Shown here: in pieces, positions 45,927-57,827 of the stretch | Position numbering within the stretch: position 1 is the stretch's first letter | Layout of the letters: each line of letters begins with the position of its first letter | Assembly (NCBI GenBank): GCA_029962745.1 | Contig: CM057154.1 | Location: 26,562,970-26,626,969 of the forward strand | Length of the DNA stretch: 64,000 nucleotides | Direction of reading: 5' to 3' | Origin: Echinometra lucunter | Taxonomy: Eukaryota; Echinodermata; Echinoidea; Camarodonta; Echinometridae | Made by a program: the position numbers and the translations under genes | The notes under the pieces: model-generated | The model's database searches: none | Told to the model about the DNA's origin: nothing | Seen by the model: only the letters and a program-made list of their open reading frames with translations

Positions 45927-45997
45927 GTCTCCGTGGTCAAGTGGTTAGGGCATTGTCGTTCATAGGATAAGACCCGGGTTCGATTCCCGGTGGAGAC
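45927..45997 (+). tRNA. tRNA-like sequence / tRNA pseudogene, copy B
   Basis: 71 nt, same fold as 32996-33066. Differences are GGTTAAGG to GGTTAGGG, AAGGCCC to AAGACCC, and the last acceptor pair G-C to G-T (wobble). Box B is intact, followed by a 7-T run. It has the same poor anticodon stem as copy A. Confidence 0.5.
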
Positions 45998-46429
45998 ATT
46001 TTTTTCAACCTTTGCAAAATTTCCTAAATGGTAGGACAGCTCTGGGGAACTTTGATTCCTGGTAGGCTATTATTCTCTCAATTGTCTCACATGTATTTAT
46101 TTCCATGAGAGTTGCCAAAGCTGCTGTATATGTTATCTGATCACAATGTATCATGTAAGGAGTGCACGGGGGGAGGGGGAGGGGGAGGGGGCTTACTTTT
46201 TTGGTTGAGTGTGTATATATACACACCTCACAAAAATAACTAACCACTTTGTCTTTTGATCATAGCTCAAATATGTTTTTTTGTATCGGACAGCTTTCAA
46301 CAGAATTTGAAAGACAATTTAATTAAAAACATTTTATATTTCATTTGTTCAAATCGAATAAAGAATATTAGCACAATGATGATTCATACGCAAATACCCC
46401 TAAAATAAGAGTTGCAGCAATCCCTGTTG

Positions 46430-46845
46430 ATATGGCAGTCTCTATTCACAGAATGGATTTCTGGTTGTCAAACTTATCTCTTTGTTTTCGGACAGTAGGG
46501 TATAAACAAAAGCACAGAGGTGGTCTAAAATATTAATGACAGTCAAAACATGTGCCGATCAAAGTCATTCCCAATGGAAAAGTGTCAGTGCTCAAAAGGA
46601 TGTCTAGGTTGCTGTCTGGCAAGATGCCATCTCTCATTTTTAGACAACTTAGGCATCCTTTTGAGCGCTGACACTTCCTTACCGAACATCCATTGTCTCA
46701 TGCATTTGGAATGACTTTGATTGGTGCATTTTTTGACTGTCATTAATTTTATAGACCACCTCTGTGTTTTTGTTTGTACCACAGTCCGAAAACAAAGATA
46801 TGAAGCTGACAGCCAGAATCCATTCTGTGAATAGAGACTGATAAT
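46430..46845. repeat. ~400-bp fold-back hairpin, copy B
   Basis: Counterpart of 35148-35556, from GATATGGCAGTCTCTATTC to GAATAGAGACTGATAATTCC, with the arms again complementary through GTGTCAGTGCTCAAAAGGAT and ATCCTTTTGAGCGCTGACAC. Confidence 0.88.
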
Positions 46846-47073
46846 TCCAGAGAAAGAGCAGTTAGTCTGTTTGAGGAGCTTTTGATTTTCTTCAAATGAA
46901 TCGGGGACGTATAAGAAATCAAATGCCCTTTTGCATCCTTGTCCACTTCTGTTTTTCAATATGGTTATATAACCATCTACAAGTCTTCTACTCCCAGTCC
47001 TTTCCTCTTTTTTTCTGCTAGACCAAACATCCCATTCGAAGTTTCTCAGTTCATCAAGTAGTATTTCTAACAT
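46585..47073 (-). CDS. CARD-like death-fold reading frame, copy B
   Basis: 162 codons from ATG at 47073; the first ~105 align with copy A (MLEILLDELRNFEWDVW, RTGSRRLVDGYITIL, CKRAFDFLYVP) with a one-codon deletion. The frame stays open beyond the stop used in copy A (RWSIKLMTVKK...) and reads through the whole right arm and into the centre of the fold-back, so the extra C-terminus is probably not meaningful. Homology to copy A ends just upstream at about 47132, where the 7.1-kb block begins. Confidence 0.4.
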   Translation of the reverse strand: MLEILLDELRNFEWDVWSSRKKEERTGSRRLVDGYITILKNRSGQGCKRAFDFLYVPDSFEENQKLLKQTNCSFSGIISLYSQNGFWLSASYLCFRTVVQTKTQRWSIKLMTVKKCTNQSHSKCMRQWMFGKEVSALKRMPKLSKNERWHLARQQPRHPFEH

Positions 47074-47640
47074 GTCACGATTAAAGATTAAAGATTGTAT
47101 CTCTTTTTTTTTTCAATGCTCATTGCCATTTGTTTAACTTCCGGTGGTGAATAATATGTCGAAAAGACAGGGTTGCGTGTAACTCTTGTTTTGTGGAATG
47201 CTGAGCACGATCTCCAGTAAAACGTTGTTCGCTTCTGAAGTATTCGATTTGTGCTCTGCGACCATTTGGATGAAAATTCTAACCCATGGCTATATCTTTT
47301 TAGATTTAGCAAAGTAACAGGGGCTTATTCATGAATTCTGACCTAAAATAATGAGAAAAGCTAGTGTGAAGAGGTTACGCGTGGAACTGCGCGTATACGC
47401 GCCAGTCTTTAGGCCCATGGCCTGCCGGACTGGCCGGGGCTAGTGTGGCTAGCTCCCGTCTATTCCATCAGCATTCCTGCTCAGCGGGTTGCATGTTGTT
47501 TCTGTGCTCGTGTTGTGCATGGGGTCAATTGATATCGAGCAATAATTTCAGCCATTTAGCAAGAAATATTTTAGGAATCAGATAAAGCAAATGCTGGTCA
47601 ATATTTTTATGTATCAATGCCAAAATGTCTTGGCTTAACT

Positions 47641-47672
47641 TGATTTTAATCAAAGTGGTTTGATTAAAATCA
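47641..47672. repeat. Perfect 14-bp hairpin with GTGG loop
   Basis: TGATTTTAATCAAA, GTGG, TTTGATTAAAATCA. Confidence 0.9.
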
Positions 47673-49099
47673 TAGCATTGATTTAGATCTAACAGTTACA
47701 TGTTAATTTCACAAACTAACTGTTACTCAGTGTAACTGTTAGTGTTACAATGTGGTAATTTACTTTTTTATATTTTGAAAATACTGACAAAGCAAAGACT
47801 CAGAGACAAACTTCTTCAAAATTCCTGTGATACATTCCAGCAATCTGATGTTAACCCATAAGAATATAATATTGGAAATGAATAAACTGATTGAATGAAT
47901 TGATTTTACGATCTCCATGTAGGTTAAATTTAATGAAGTATCAGTCAAAGTACATCTCTGTTAATAAATCTTTTTGTTGGGGATGTCATGTAGGATTAGG
48001 CCAAGTAAAACAATTTATTAGTTTCTTGTCCCTGGCCCTGCCCGTATGATGCCACTGCATTATTTATTTTTTTTTTTTTAATGCGAGATTTCGATTGATT
48101 TTTACTGTTTCCAGCCGTTTAACCTTGCGAATGTATGCACAGCCTACACATCGTGCTGTACTTAAAACAACTGGAAATTAGACTACCCAAATAGCATTGT
48201 GCAGTGAAAAGGCAAAAAAAAAAAAAAAAAATGCTCTCATCCTCCTTTTCTTCAAAAAGTTAGGAGGAGAAACTAATATTTTTTCTTACTTGGCCTTAGT
48301 AGATCTCTTGTTAGTCTACGTGTTGTTTTTCAAACCTTCCCTGGCCCTTCGCAACAAGGATTTAGGCCCTTGGTGTTCAGCGTGCGAGCCACATTTCACC
48401 AAAAATGCTAAATAACGAAAAGAGAAACATTTGCTTTGGAATGGTTTTTTCTCCTATTTCTCAACAAGAAAAAAATGTTATGCATTGGAATGACAATTTT
48501 TGTGTAAAAATGGGGGTCTTCTCTGCGACACATTTTGCTTACGACACATATACTGAGTGCCCTCCCCTCCCCCCCCCCCCCCCACAATACTGATGAGGTA
48601 TTATTGGAGTATAATGTGAAGACCTAGGCTAAGTCTACGCACTTTGTCTTCATAGGAAAACAAATAGTGAAGAAGTCAGGAAATCATTGGTTTGTGCAAA
48701 TTTATTTCTTACATGCTTGATATGTCATTAAATTTCAAAATGAGGGGCAATGTCAGTAATGCAGATTTTCAAGTCCAAGTCAATGACATTGTCATTCTTT
48801 TTCCAAAATGAAGGCAGATAGCCTATGCACAAGTAATAATGAATGCAAATCTACATTTCAAAACTAACTGACATGACTGAATCGTTTTCTTGGTTGATAA
48901 AAGGGAAAATTATTCTTTTCTATTATTATTAATGATGATGATTATCATTCTTTATTATTGAGTACTGCTTTTAATATTGCATTATCATTATTATCAACAT
49001 CATCACAATGCAATGTACATTAACATTTATAGCTATGTCTTTAAAAAAGTTCATTGGTGGTACTAATTATATTATATTATCTATTTGAAATACATATAG

Positions 49100-49199
49100 G
49101 TGCCTCTGTAACGGAAGTGGACTGGTCATCCTTGCTGTATGAATTTTGGAATGAAGCTTTTATTTTGCAGATGAATGCTCCAAGCAAAATTCAAAGAAG
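49100..49199 (+). CDS. Possible isolated exon, function unknown
   Basis: Plus-strand stretch with acceptor ATACATATAG and donor GTAAGAGG, open in one frame: ASVTEVDWSSLLYEFWNEAF then ILQMNAPSKIQRR (phase 1 in, phase 2 out). An internal TTTATTTTGCAG offers an alternative acceptor. No partner exons were found; weak evidence. Confidence 0.2.
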
Positions 49200-52100
49200 G
49201 TAAGAGGCCAAATTTAGCATCTCTCTATGTTCACATCATTTTTCCTTAGTTGCATGATTCAGGAAAAAAATATTCTCACCTTTGATTGTGAGCTCCAAAG
49301 AAATGTCATGTAAAATTATATTTGAAAAGAGCAGCAAGTTTGAAGAGAAAAATCAGCTGTATTACTTGCAGTTTTTCCTCATTTTAACTGCAGATGAAAT
49401 TTGCATGAAGGAAATGGGGTGGGGCAGTCCAGAAAGTCATGGCAGCTTAGAATATCTATTTTGAACTTTGAGTCTCCTGAAACAACTTGAAGGACACTTT
49501 GGTATGGCATTCATATTCCATGGGTGTTTAAGCAGGCCCGCAGCCTTCCCCTTAAACTCCTGGCTGCGAACCTGATTTTTTTTTGGGGGGGGGGGTGGGG
49601 GCAAAGTCAACTTTAAACATTTGCTAGCTTAGCAACTGCAGTCATGCTGGAACCGGCAAAGAAATTTTGGGCATTTCTGCCTTTTGTGAAATATCCATTC
49701 AATATTATGTCTTCATTGTCAGTTTGCAGTAGACTAATAAAGCTGATTGTATAGTCAACATACACAAATTTCACGTAGCTGTAGGCATGGCGTAATTGGC
49801 AAAAATATCTTGATTAATGCTATTGCATTAGAAAATAATGTTCTTTAGAATCATCAACAAGCCTATCACAAAAAATGACTTTGCTGTCATTTAATTCTTT
49901 TACTGTGTAATGGAACTAACGATTTACATGCAGCTTGGAAGGCAGCAAATCAGTTTCACATATGTTGCACTTGGTTCAGTGTTTCTTGTATTTACTCATT
50001 TTTTCTTTAATGTAAGGGTCGTTGTGTGAACATTCTGGTAAACAAAATGTATCTTTTTGGTTTATCACAGGACTCTGTAGGTTAAATCCATCAACAATCA
50101 ACTGGTAGCATTCTCCAAGATGATCTTCTCTGAGTTCAGAAGGATTCTTGGGAGGTTTCTTTTGAGGAGATATCAATATGATAATCTGTAATGACCACCT
50201 GATGAAACTACATGTAGCAAGTAACTACTGGTACAAGAGCAAGGACTGTGTTGGGAACAGACTGCAGACACCCATGTCAATAGATGATCATGATACATTA
50301 GGACAAAGAGACAGCAGCACACATCAGGACAGTTCATTGACCTTGGGTTTCTTTAAAAAAAAAAATCAAAACCTTACAGTTGTTCGACTGTTCCAAACTT
50401 TGAAATTCACTAGCCTGCCAGTATGCACTCAAAGTTGTCTGTTATGACACCTTTCGTTCATGATGCAACATTTTCCCGACCTGTTGCAATAAGATTTTTT
50501 GACAGCAAGGAAAATGCTTCCTTTCACTAACAAATTATGAAGTGGTATTTCATCCATTAATATTCTGTGGACATTTTCATCAATCTTATCACCCTGATTG
50601 ACAGCATATAGATTGTGTGTACATTTTATTAGTGTATTACAAAATAGTTAATGAGATTATCTAATATACCTGTATTTTTCTATGTACATTTTCTTTGAAT
50701 CATTCATTGAGATGAATTTGTATTTAATAATTTTTTTAAGGTATAGACTCCTGTCATTTGATTGAATTGTAGTTTTGAAAATGAGATTATTACCGGACTT
50801 CAAAAACAATTATTTTGTAGATTGGACAATTTACCAAAATTTGAATTTTGCTTCATTGCTCCAAAGAATACCTAAGGCCTTAGAGTTGGAAGGTACTTGT
50901 CCTTGATAAGAATTATATTGGATGACAGGATATGCTGAATGATGAAAATTTCACAGAACAATTACATGGTTGTTGGTGGGGGGGGGGGGGGGGTAGGTGA
51001 CATTCAGTCGTAGCTTCTTCCTCAGCTTTTAAAACCCTCTCTCCATCTCTTTTCCTTTTCTTTTCTTTTGGGGATAAGATGAGATGTAACTACTTATGAT
51101 TCACTTAACCCTTCTAATGCAATATCTTTCTGGATGAGGTGCACCCTTGCCTTTCTTTTCTTTGGAGAATCAGTTAAGTTTATCCTAGTATTTTTCTCTT
51201 GTCAAAATCACTATTTCTTTCCCTCATAATACAATAGCAGCAAGCAGTTGAAAGGGAAGACTTAAAATCCTCTATTCTGTTAATCTTGCACATGTAAGCC
51301 TAATGAATCATCATCATCATTTCAGTCAGCCTCTTCCATCATCATCCCTTGCGCCATGATATCAGTACCTCTCATTTATTGCCCTTATCTTTATTCTACA
51401 TGTTGCTTTTGTACTGTAGTCTAACTACATGTATAGTGTTAAAGAAAGGTGTTCTGTTTTTCTTGTCCATGTTATTTGCATTTCCAAGCTTTTCGCTCTT
51501 TTAGGTGTTGCAATTATGGGTAGATGTAGAGCAAGTTGATCTATGTGACCTATGGAGATTCGATTACCACCCCCCCCCCCTCCCTTGTACCTTGTCAGTG
51601 AAAGTTAGATGAACAGATTCATTTGAGGGGGCACTTAGATTTTAATCAGCAACAGCAGAACGAAACAATCATATGGAACTGCATACAATACATCATTATA
51701 TATGAAACACCTAAAAAGCAGTACAGTATTTTTGAGGTCGTTTTCAAGATCCTGACATTCATATAGCTGATTAAAGTTTTATAGAATCAATATGAAATTT
51801 CCGTTTCCTTCTCGTAAATTGCCCTTAACTGTTCGTCAAAACTTTGAGGGTTAATAGTCAGATGCTGTGTGTGCAAAGGAAGAAATGCATGAAAATTTGA
51901 TGCAAAAGGTTGTGGAAGATGAGGATCGATGTGAAAAGCAACACAACCAGATATAAACATGACAAATTCCTTAAACGCCATACATGAAAGGTCACATATA
52001 TGACTAGAGAAACGAAATAAAATCACGTAGATTCATGAAGGGTTGTGTAAATGGAGAGAGTGTTAGAGCAAAACCAGAGATGAATTTGAGAGATGCATGA

Positions 52101-55100
52101 TGAGAAGTGCAATGGTGGTATTGTAATGAAGGCTGAAGGCTTGACAATCAAATGTAAACTTTTAAAACAAATGAGGGCAAGCAAAATTCCTATTTTGGGA
52201 TAATTTCAAATTGAGCAAGGGGTTATTATTTTTTTTAAATTTACTTATTTGAAACATTATTCTCCTTTACATGAATTCAATCAGTTTGAAAAAAAAATCC
52301 TTGATTGCAACAGGCTCAGTTAAATATTGCATGGTGTATGTAAAACTTTGTCATTACATTGTGCAGGTGTACTTAGGTTGATATTCATAGAGCAAAAGGA
52401 GAAAAGTTTTGAGGTGCATTAGAAACAAAAAAACTGTAGGGGACGAGAAACTAGGATTTATTCTTAAATGGCCAGAGTATCGGTTCGGGGGGGGGGGGGG
52501 GGGGGGACAAAGCTTCTGAAGGGTGTCTTGGTTTTTATTAAGTAATGGAGATAAAGATGCTCTGCTTTTTAAAGGTGTTTCTTCCTCCCCACCCCCCCCC
52601 CCCAAAAAAAAAAATAGAAAGAAAAAAGACCGTCAGAATTTTTTTAAAAAAGATGTTTCTCAGTTTTAATTAATTAAATTAACCGACAAAAACAATAAGA
52701 CTTCAATAACTTGGAGGGTGGTATTTTGATGTCCCGGCCAGTGCTTTCTCCCCCCCCCCCTCCCCATCAATATAAAAAAAAACTTTATAGGGCATATCGA
52801 TGCCCCCGGCCCCCCCCCCCCCAAAAAAAAAAAAATAATAATAATAATAAAAAAATAAATAATAATAATAATAACAATACACTGAAGCCTCAAGTGCAAT
52901 GATCTGAAATAAAATGATCTTGCTACAAATTTCAGAAAGAATATTTTATTCAAATAATGTGAAGTTGTTTATTTGTACTGAATTGTTTGTGGGTCTCGTA
53001 ATATTCAAGGAATAAGTGAGATCCAATAGAAGCATCAGACATTAGCTTAGGTCTACGCTATGCGCTAGCTAGCGCAGCGCTGGATCCGGGACCGGCCGGC
53101 GAGGGACCTGACCCGGCCTACTTCTACTGAAGATCTTCTAATCTACAGATCTAGGTCTACATGCATGGTCTAGAACGTTTAGACCCTGTCGACGTGAATC
53201 ACTCATAAATCTCTATCGAGCGTCGACAAATTATTTCCAAACGGAGAACAAAAACACGTACTATAGTAATCATAGACTATTTTGACAGTGTGAAAAAACC
53301 TTTTACTTTTCACTGCATGAATGCTTCAAATTTGGCATACAACGTGGTCTAAAGAAGACTATCTACATTGTTTACATTGATTCTAGACCCAGTTTCGGAT
53401 CCGTTCCCGCGCGCGCCTACTACTGCCGCTATAGCATTTTTGCCAATTTCATTTTCTCATATTTTACAGATTTTGTTTTAAAAATAAATATAGAACGTCA
53501 CTGGTACAATTTCTGGAAAATCTAATATTTCAAATAAGATGAAGTAAATAACCATTATTTAATGAATGGCGTATGACTTACTAAAACATAAGATTTTTAA
53601 AATATTCTGACAATCATATACATATATACCGTGCTGCAATTACCAATCTTCAAATTGACAATATTTGCGTTCACTGCACTTTAAAGCTCAAAGTATGTTG
53701 AATTGGTCGTAGAATTTCGATTCCATTAAATCTAGCCACGGGTTATAAATGGAAATCAGATATATTGTGTAAGACTGGTCCATCTTTCGTTAGATGTGCA
53801 AGCATGTATGTGGACGTGCTTCTTTCTCATGATATTGGGCGGAATAAACACGGCTCAAATGAGATGAAAGTTTGCTTCTGCCGAGTTACGCTGGACGTCC
53901 CGACAAAAGTGAGAAGACAATTCTGGAGTTATCGTATTTTGGCGTCATATTGGATAAATGTAGACATTCTGAATAATATTTTCCCGTGGAACTTTTGTAT
54001 GTCCATGATATCTTTCGAAGGAATTCTTTATGAGGTAAGCGAAAAATGAATTCCATGGCTTTAAACTTAGCACATTTTCTCACTCGCGTTATGCGTCGCT
54101 GAGCGAGTCTGTGATAATAAATTATGCAACAGCCTGAAATGTTATTGAGTACAACACGCGCGGATTTTGCGCGTGCGTTTTGGGGGGGCTTATTTTGTAC
54201 ATGGTCTATGGGAGTGAAACCGCCGTGTGTTGTGTCACTACAGCGCGAGAAAAAAAATCCACGGACGAACCAGCAAAAGCACGCGACTTTGAATTTTCTG
54301 TACAGAACTCAATTGCGCGTAACACGGCGTGCGCACTTGTACCGCCGGAAGGGTCCAGCTTGAGGGGGGGGGGGGGGGGGGGGGGCAAACAATCTTGGGG
54401 GCCCACCTAAAACTTTATGGGGCCCACATCAAAAGCTTACTACCAGCGTACAGCCCTCCCCCCCCCCCCCGAACAAGCACATTTCTACCCTTTTATACAT
54501 ATTTCTTTAGAAAAGTGCAATGTTTAGAATTTAGAATCGTTTATTAAGAAAATAAAAAGGGAACTTACTTTGCTTTATTTGATTATGGTTATCATAGATT
54601 ATTTCCCATTCTCTCTCGTCATTAGCTGAAACAAGATTATTTGTTCACCGCTGGTAGCATAGGATAGCGTGAGAGGTTAGACATCGGGCATGGCAATGGG
54701 ATGGTTACGAATGGTGTACTGGCACGTTTTAGCGATGGGGCCGACGCCTTTTGCCCTTTTCAGTTTTACAAGTTTGTCCGCGCGAGCGAAGCGAGCGCAC
54801 AAATTTCATACAATTTTGGTGTTGAAAATGTTCAGGAAATTCAAATTTCAGCACTGCCCAAATATGAGAACATACGGCCATCTTTATGCCAATATACGAT
54901 AATACTCGTGAGGGGGAGGGCCGGATAGGACTTTTGATTGGAAAGCTGCGCCCAGTTGAAAATTTTTAGTTTATGGAATCCATTATGATAGTGAAAATTT
55001 TTGTATCCAATGACCTTGCGAGGGGCAAGAACAAAACAAACATTGTATTATCCCTTTACAGAGGGAACCCCATGCCCCACAGCATTTTTCTGAAATGCCC

Positions 55101-56171
55101 CCTCTTTTTCAGAGAGAAGCACTTGCCCCGTACCACCGCGTTCTCAATTTTTTTTCTGAAAGAAACGTTTTCATTAATCTATACGAGGGAGCGTAGCGAC
55201 CGAGCGAAATAAATGGAATGTGGAGGCCATGTATTTTAGAGCAAAGGAAAGCTCACTGGACATCATTTAACATCAAATTGAATCCTTATTGTCTTGCGAG
55301 GGGGCACCACTGTGGGGGCAAAATAGATTTTTTGCAACTTCGCAGACGTGCATGAAAATTCAGATTATTTCGTGCTGAAAACTTGCATTTTTTTTTTCTG
55401 TTTTTATTGGTTTTCATAAAATAACAGTAACAAACAATATAGGCTGACAATAAGTTCAAGGCTATTTAAACACATTAACAAGCTAAATTATCTATTTGTC
55501 AATACTAGATATCTATCGGTACTATACTCCAAATTATGGTTAAGAGAGAGAGAGAGAGAGAGAGAGAGAAGGGGGTGGGCAAACATGATTCCCCTCCCCC
55601 TTGATAGGGAGAAAATTTTCTCCTTCTCTTGCCGCCACTGGTAGACAGGGGATACACAGGTCTATTATCTGCATGTGCATGTAGAGACAATGTGAGAAAC
55701 TTTAGGTGTTAGAATTAACCTGCTCTTTTACACGACTAGAAACATGAGAAAAGCTGATCACAACACGGCAAATTGTATTTTCATTGGGGGGTAGCAAAAA
55801 TACCCCTACCCCCCTGAGTGAAACAAGTATCTACCCCTTATTCACAGATGATAGACGGTATTTCAAAATAATGAGAAACAGTGCATCTAATTGATTTACG
55901 AGGGAGCGTAAGAAAATTTTGATTTTAGAATGCTGAAAGTCTGCATGTTAGAGCACTAATATGCCGATTTTACATGGATTAGTGCAGTCTTATGATCAGC
56001 TTCTGGCGCCTATGCTTTAATTATCTATTTGATTAGAGAGAATTGGGTTCTAAAAAAAATTGTGAAATAAAAGACAATAGCCAGAGAATGATAAAACTGA
56101 AAATAACTTAAATTTGACTTTGGACGCAATTCTAAGGCTTGTGCCACTTCGTGAATTCAGCGACGATATGT

Positions 56172-56429
56172 TCAAGCTAGTTTGTCCAGATATTCTACTC
56201 TTATCAATCTTGAAACTTCTCTTGGCTGTGATTTCAAGAAGTCATGAAGAGTATTGTAACTAGACACTGTACAGCTTCTGGATTGAAGGCTGTCCCCATT
56301 CTGGTCTTGGGCTGTACGGCCTTGAGCTTTACTTCTGTCCATAATCATGAAGGTTTGTATCCACAAAACCTGGGCTGGGCGTGTTGTCGGTTGCTCACGA
56401 AAGCTATATAGGTGTAGAGACTTTTGCAC
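56172..56429 (-). CDS. Conserved reading frame of unknown function, copy B
   Basis: 85 codons, counterpart of 38040-38303, open with a two-codon deletion. Not recognised. Confidence 0.25.
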   Translation of the reverse strand: MQKSLHLYSFREQPTTRPAQVLWIQTFMIMDRSKAQGRTAQDQNGDSLQSRSCTVSSYNTLHDFLKSQPREVSRLIRVEYLDKLA

Positions 56430-56717
56430 CCAGCCACTCTGGTCTGTTCATCCCCATTGAATACAATAGGTTAACATCTCCCAACACGAGAAGGTAGACC
56501 TGGCCCCGTAAAACAAAGACTTGCAATTAATAGCAAAGTTCTAACAGCTAATTAAGACCATTATTTCATGCACATCTCGTTCAAAAAGTTGACCCTGGAC
56601 CAATCAGAATGGTTGTCTTAAAATTGCGATCGATCGCAAACTTTTGTGCTACGGGCCCCAGGACGCTTTTTTGTACCTCTTCGGCAGTGGCGTAATGAGC
56701 CTATATATATATATATG

Positions 56718-56760
<43 letters not shown>

Positions 56761-57354
56761 GGCGGGGCGCTCAATCTTTGCGAAGAGCGAAGCGATCAAT
56801 TTTGAGGGAGTGTAGCGACCGAGCCGGGGGTACCCCCCCCCTCACGATACGGAGCTTTTTCATTTTTTCGACTAAAAAAATGTGCAATCTGCAAAACCTG
56901 AAAAGGAAATTTTGACTTCAGTTCAGTTCAATTTTTATTTTTTTCTCATTTCCAACAAAAGAAGTATCTGGGAAAGATATTTTTGGCTGATTGGGATGAC
57001 CTTGGATGATCTTTACAAGAGGCGGCACAGGCGGGGCTAGGGGTGGGGCTGGAACCGGGGGCTGCCTGACTACTTTCAGGCTTACCATGCGCAGACCTAC
57101 TTTTGCTGTGTTCTTGACCATTATTTATTTCATCGCTATTACTATCTTTGATTATTTTGTTTTGCCTCTTTCGAAAAGTAATGATGTATATCCCGAACTT
57201 GATGTTTTTGTTTTGCAAAGCTTCCTTGCTGGTTCCAGGCACCTTTTGCCCTTTTGCCCTAGTCTAGATTCTGGACTCTTTTTATGAAGTTTTTATATTC
57301 CCCGAAACAGCTGCTAAACTCACTGTACGCGTCAAGTCGAGTGATGGCGCGATC

Positions 57355-57390
57355 CCGAGAACCTGTCCGCCCGGGCGGACAGGTTCTCGG
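57355..57390. repeat. Perfect 36-bp palindrome, absent from copy A
   Basis: CCGAGAACCTGTCCGCCC followed immediately by its reverse complement, with no loop. Copy A at about 39213-39235 has only CCGAGACCCTGTTCTCTGCC, lacking the central ~18 bp. Confidence 0.95.
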
Positions 57391-57827
57391 CCTCGCTATT
57401 AATGCTATTTGGGAAATTGTGAATGCGTTACTTAATTTCAGTATAAAGGGAGTCTAGGGAGAAATAATGAAATTCACGTGATATCACAAATATAAAATTG
57501 AAAAAAAAATAACCATGGTTGATATTCATTTGGGGCGGGGGGGGGGGGGGGGGGGCTGACGCCCCCCAAGCCCTCCCCCCCCCCCTCCAGTACGCCAGTG
57601 CTGGTCGGTCAAGTCGGTCAACCCATCGCTTACATCTAGTATGGATGCACTATAGCTACCAGTGGTGGTCTCCTCCTTGTATGGTCCATCACATTAAGTG
57701 ATAAGAGATCACAGTTTTTTGTTTTTTTTTTTCATTTTACATTATTATATCATTTTCAGAAACGACATTATACACCATGAATCTTATTGGTAATTCAAAC
57801 TGTGTAAGCTTAACTATATTTTATATA

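Larger units (their letters stand above)
47135..54225. other. 7.1-kb block present in B, replaced by ~250 unrelated bp in A
   Basis: A and B diverge after TGCCATTTGTT (35848 / 47132) and rejoin at TGTTGTGTCACTACAGCGCG (about 36099 / 54228). The block has long AT-rich stretches, C/G runs near 48568, 49586, 50976, 51570, 52490, 52590, 52750 and 52810, a perfect 14-bp hairpin at 47641, and a CpG-rich patch near 53050-53110 and 53395-53425. It has no transposon termini I can recognise. Possible exons are weak (49100-49199 plus strand; an open frame 53765-54049 plus strand ending at a GTAAGC donor; a minus-strand frame 49976-50176). It may be host intron or intergenic DNA lost from A, or DNA gained by B. 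Confidence 0.5.
54228..57827. other. Intron of gene B collinear with 36100-39630
   Basis: The same series of dispersed repeats as in copy A, with local differences: a ~100-bp insertion at about 55388-55490, a ~110-bp deletion relative to 37760-37865 at about 55998, a longer (TA)n tract at 56703-56758, and a 36-bp palindrome at 57355. Confidence 0.7.

Noticed and set aside
53765..54049. 94-codon plus-strand frame ending near a GTAAGC donor
   Set aside because: No recognisable domain, no partner exon and no second copy to test for conservation; kept only as a remark on the 7.1-kb block.
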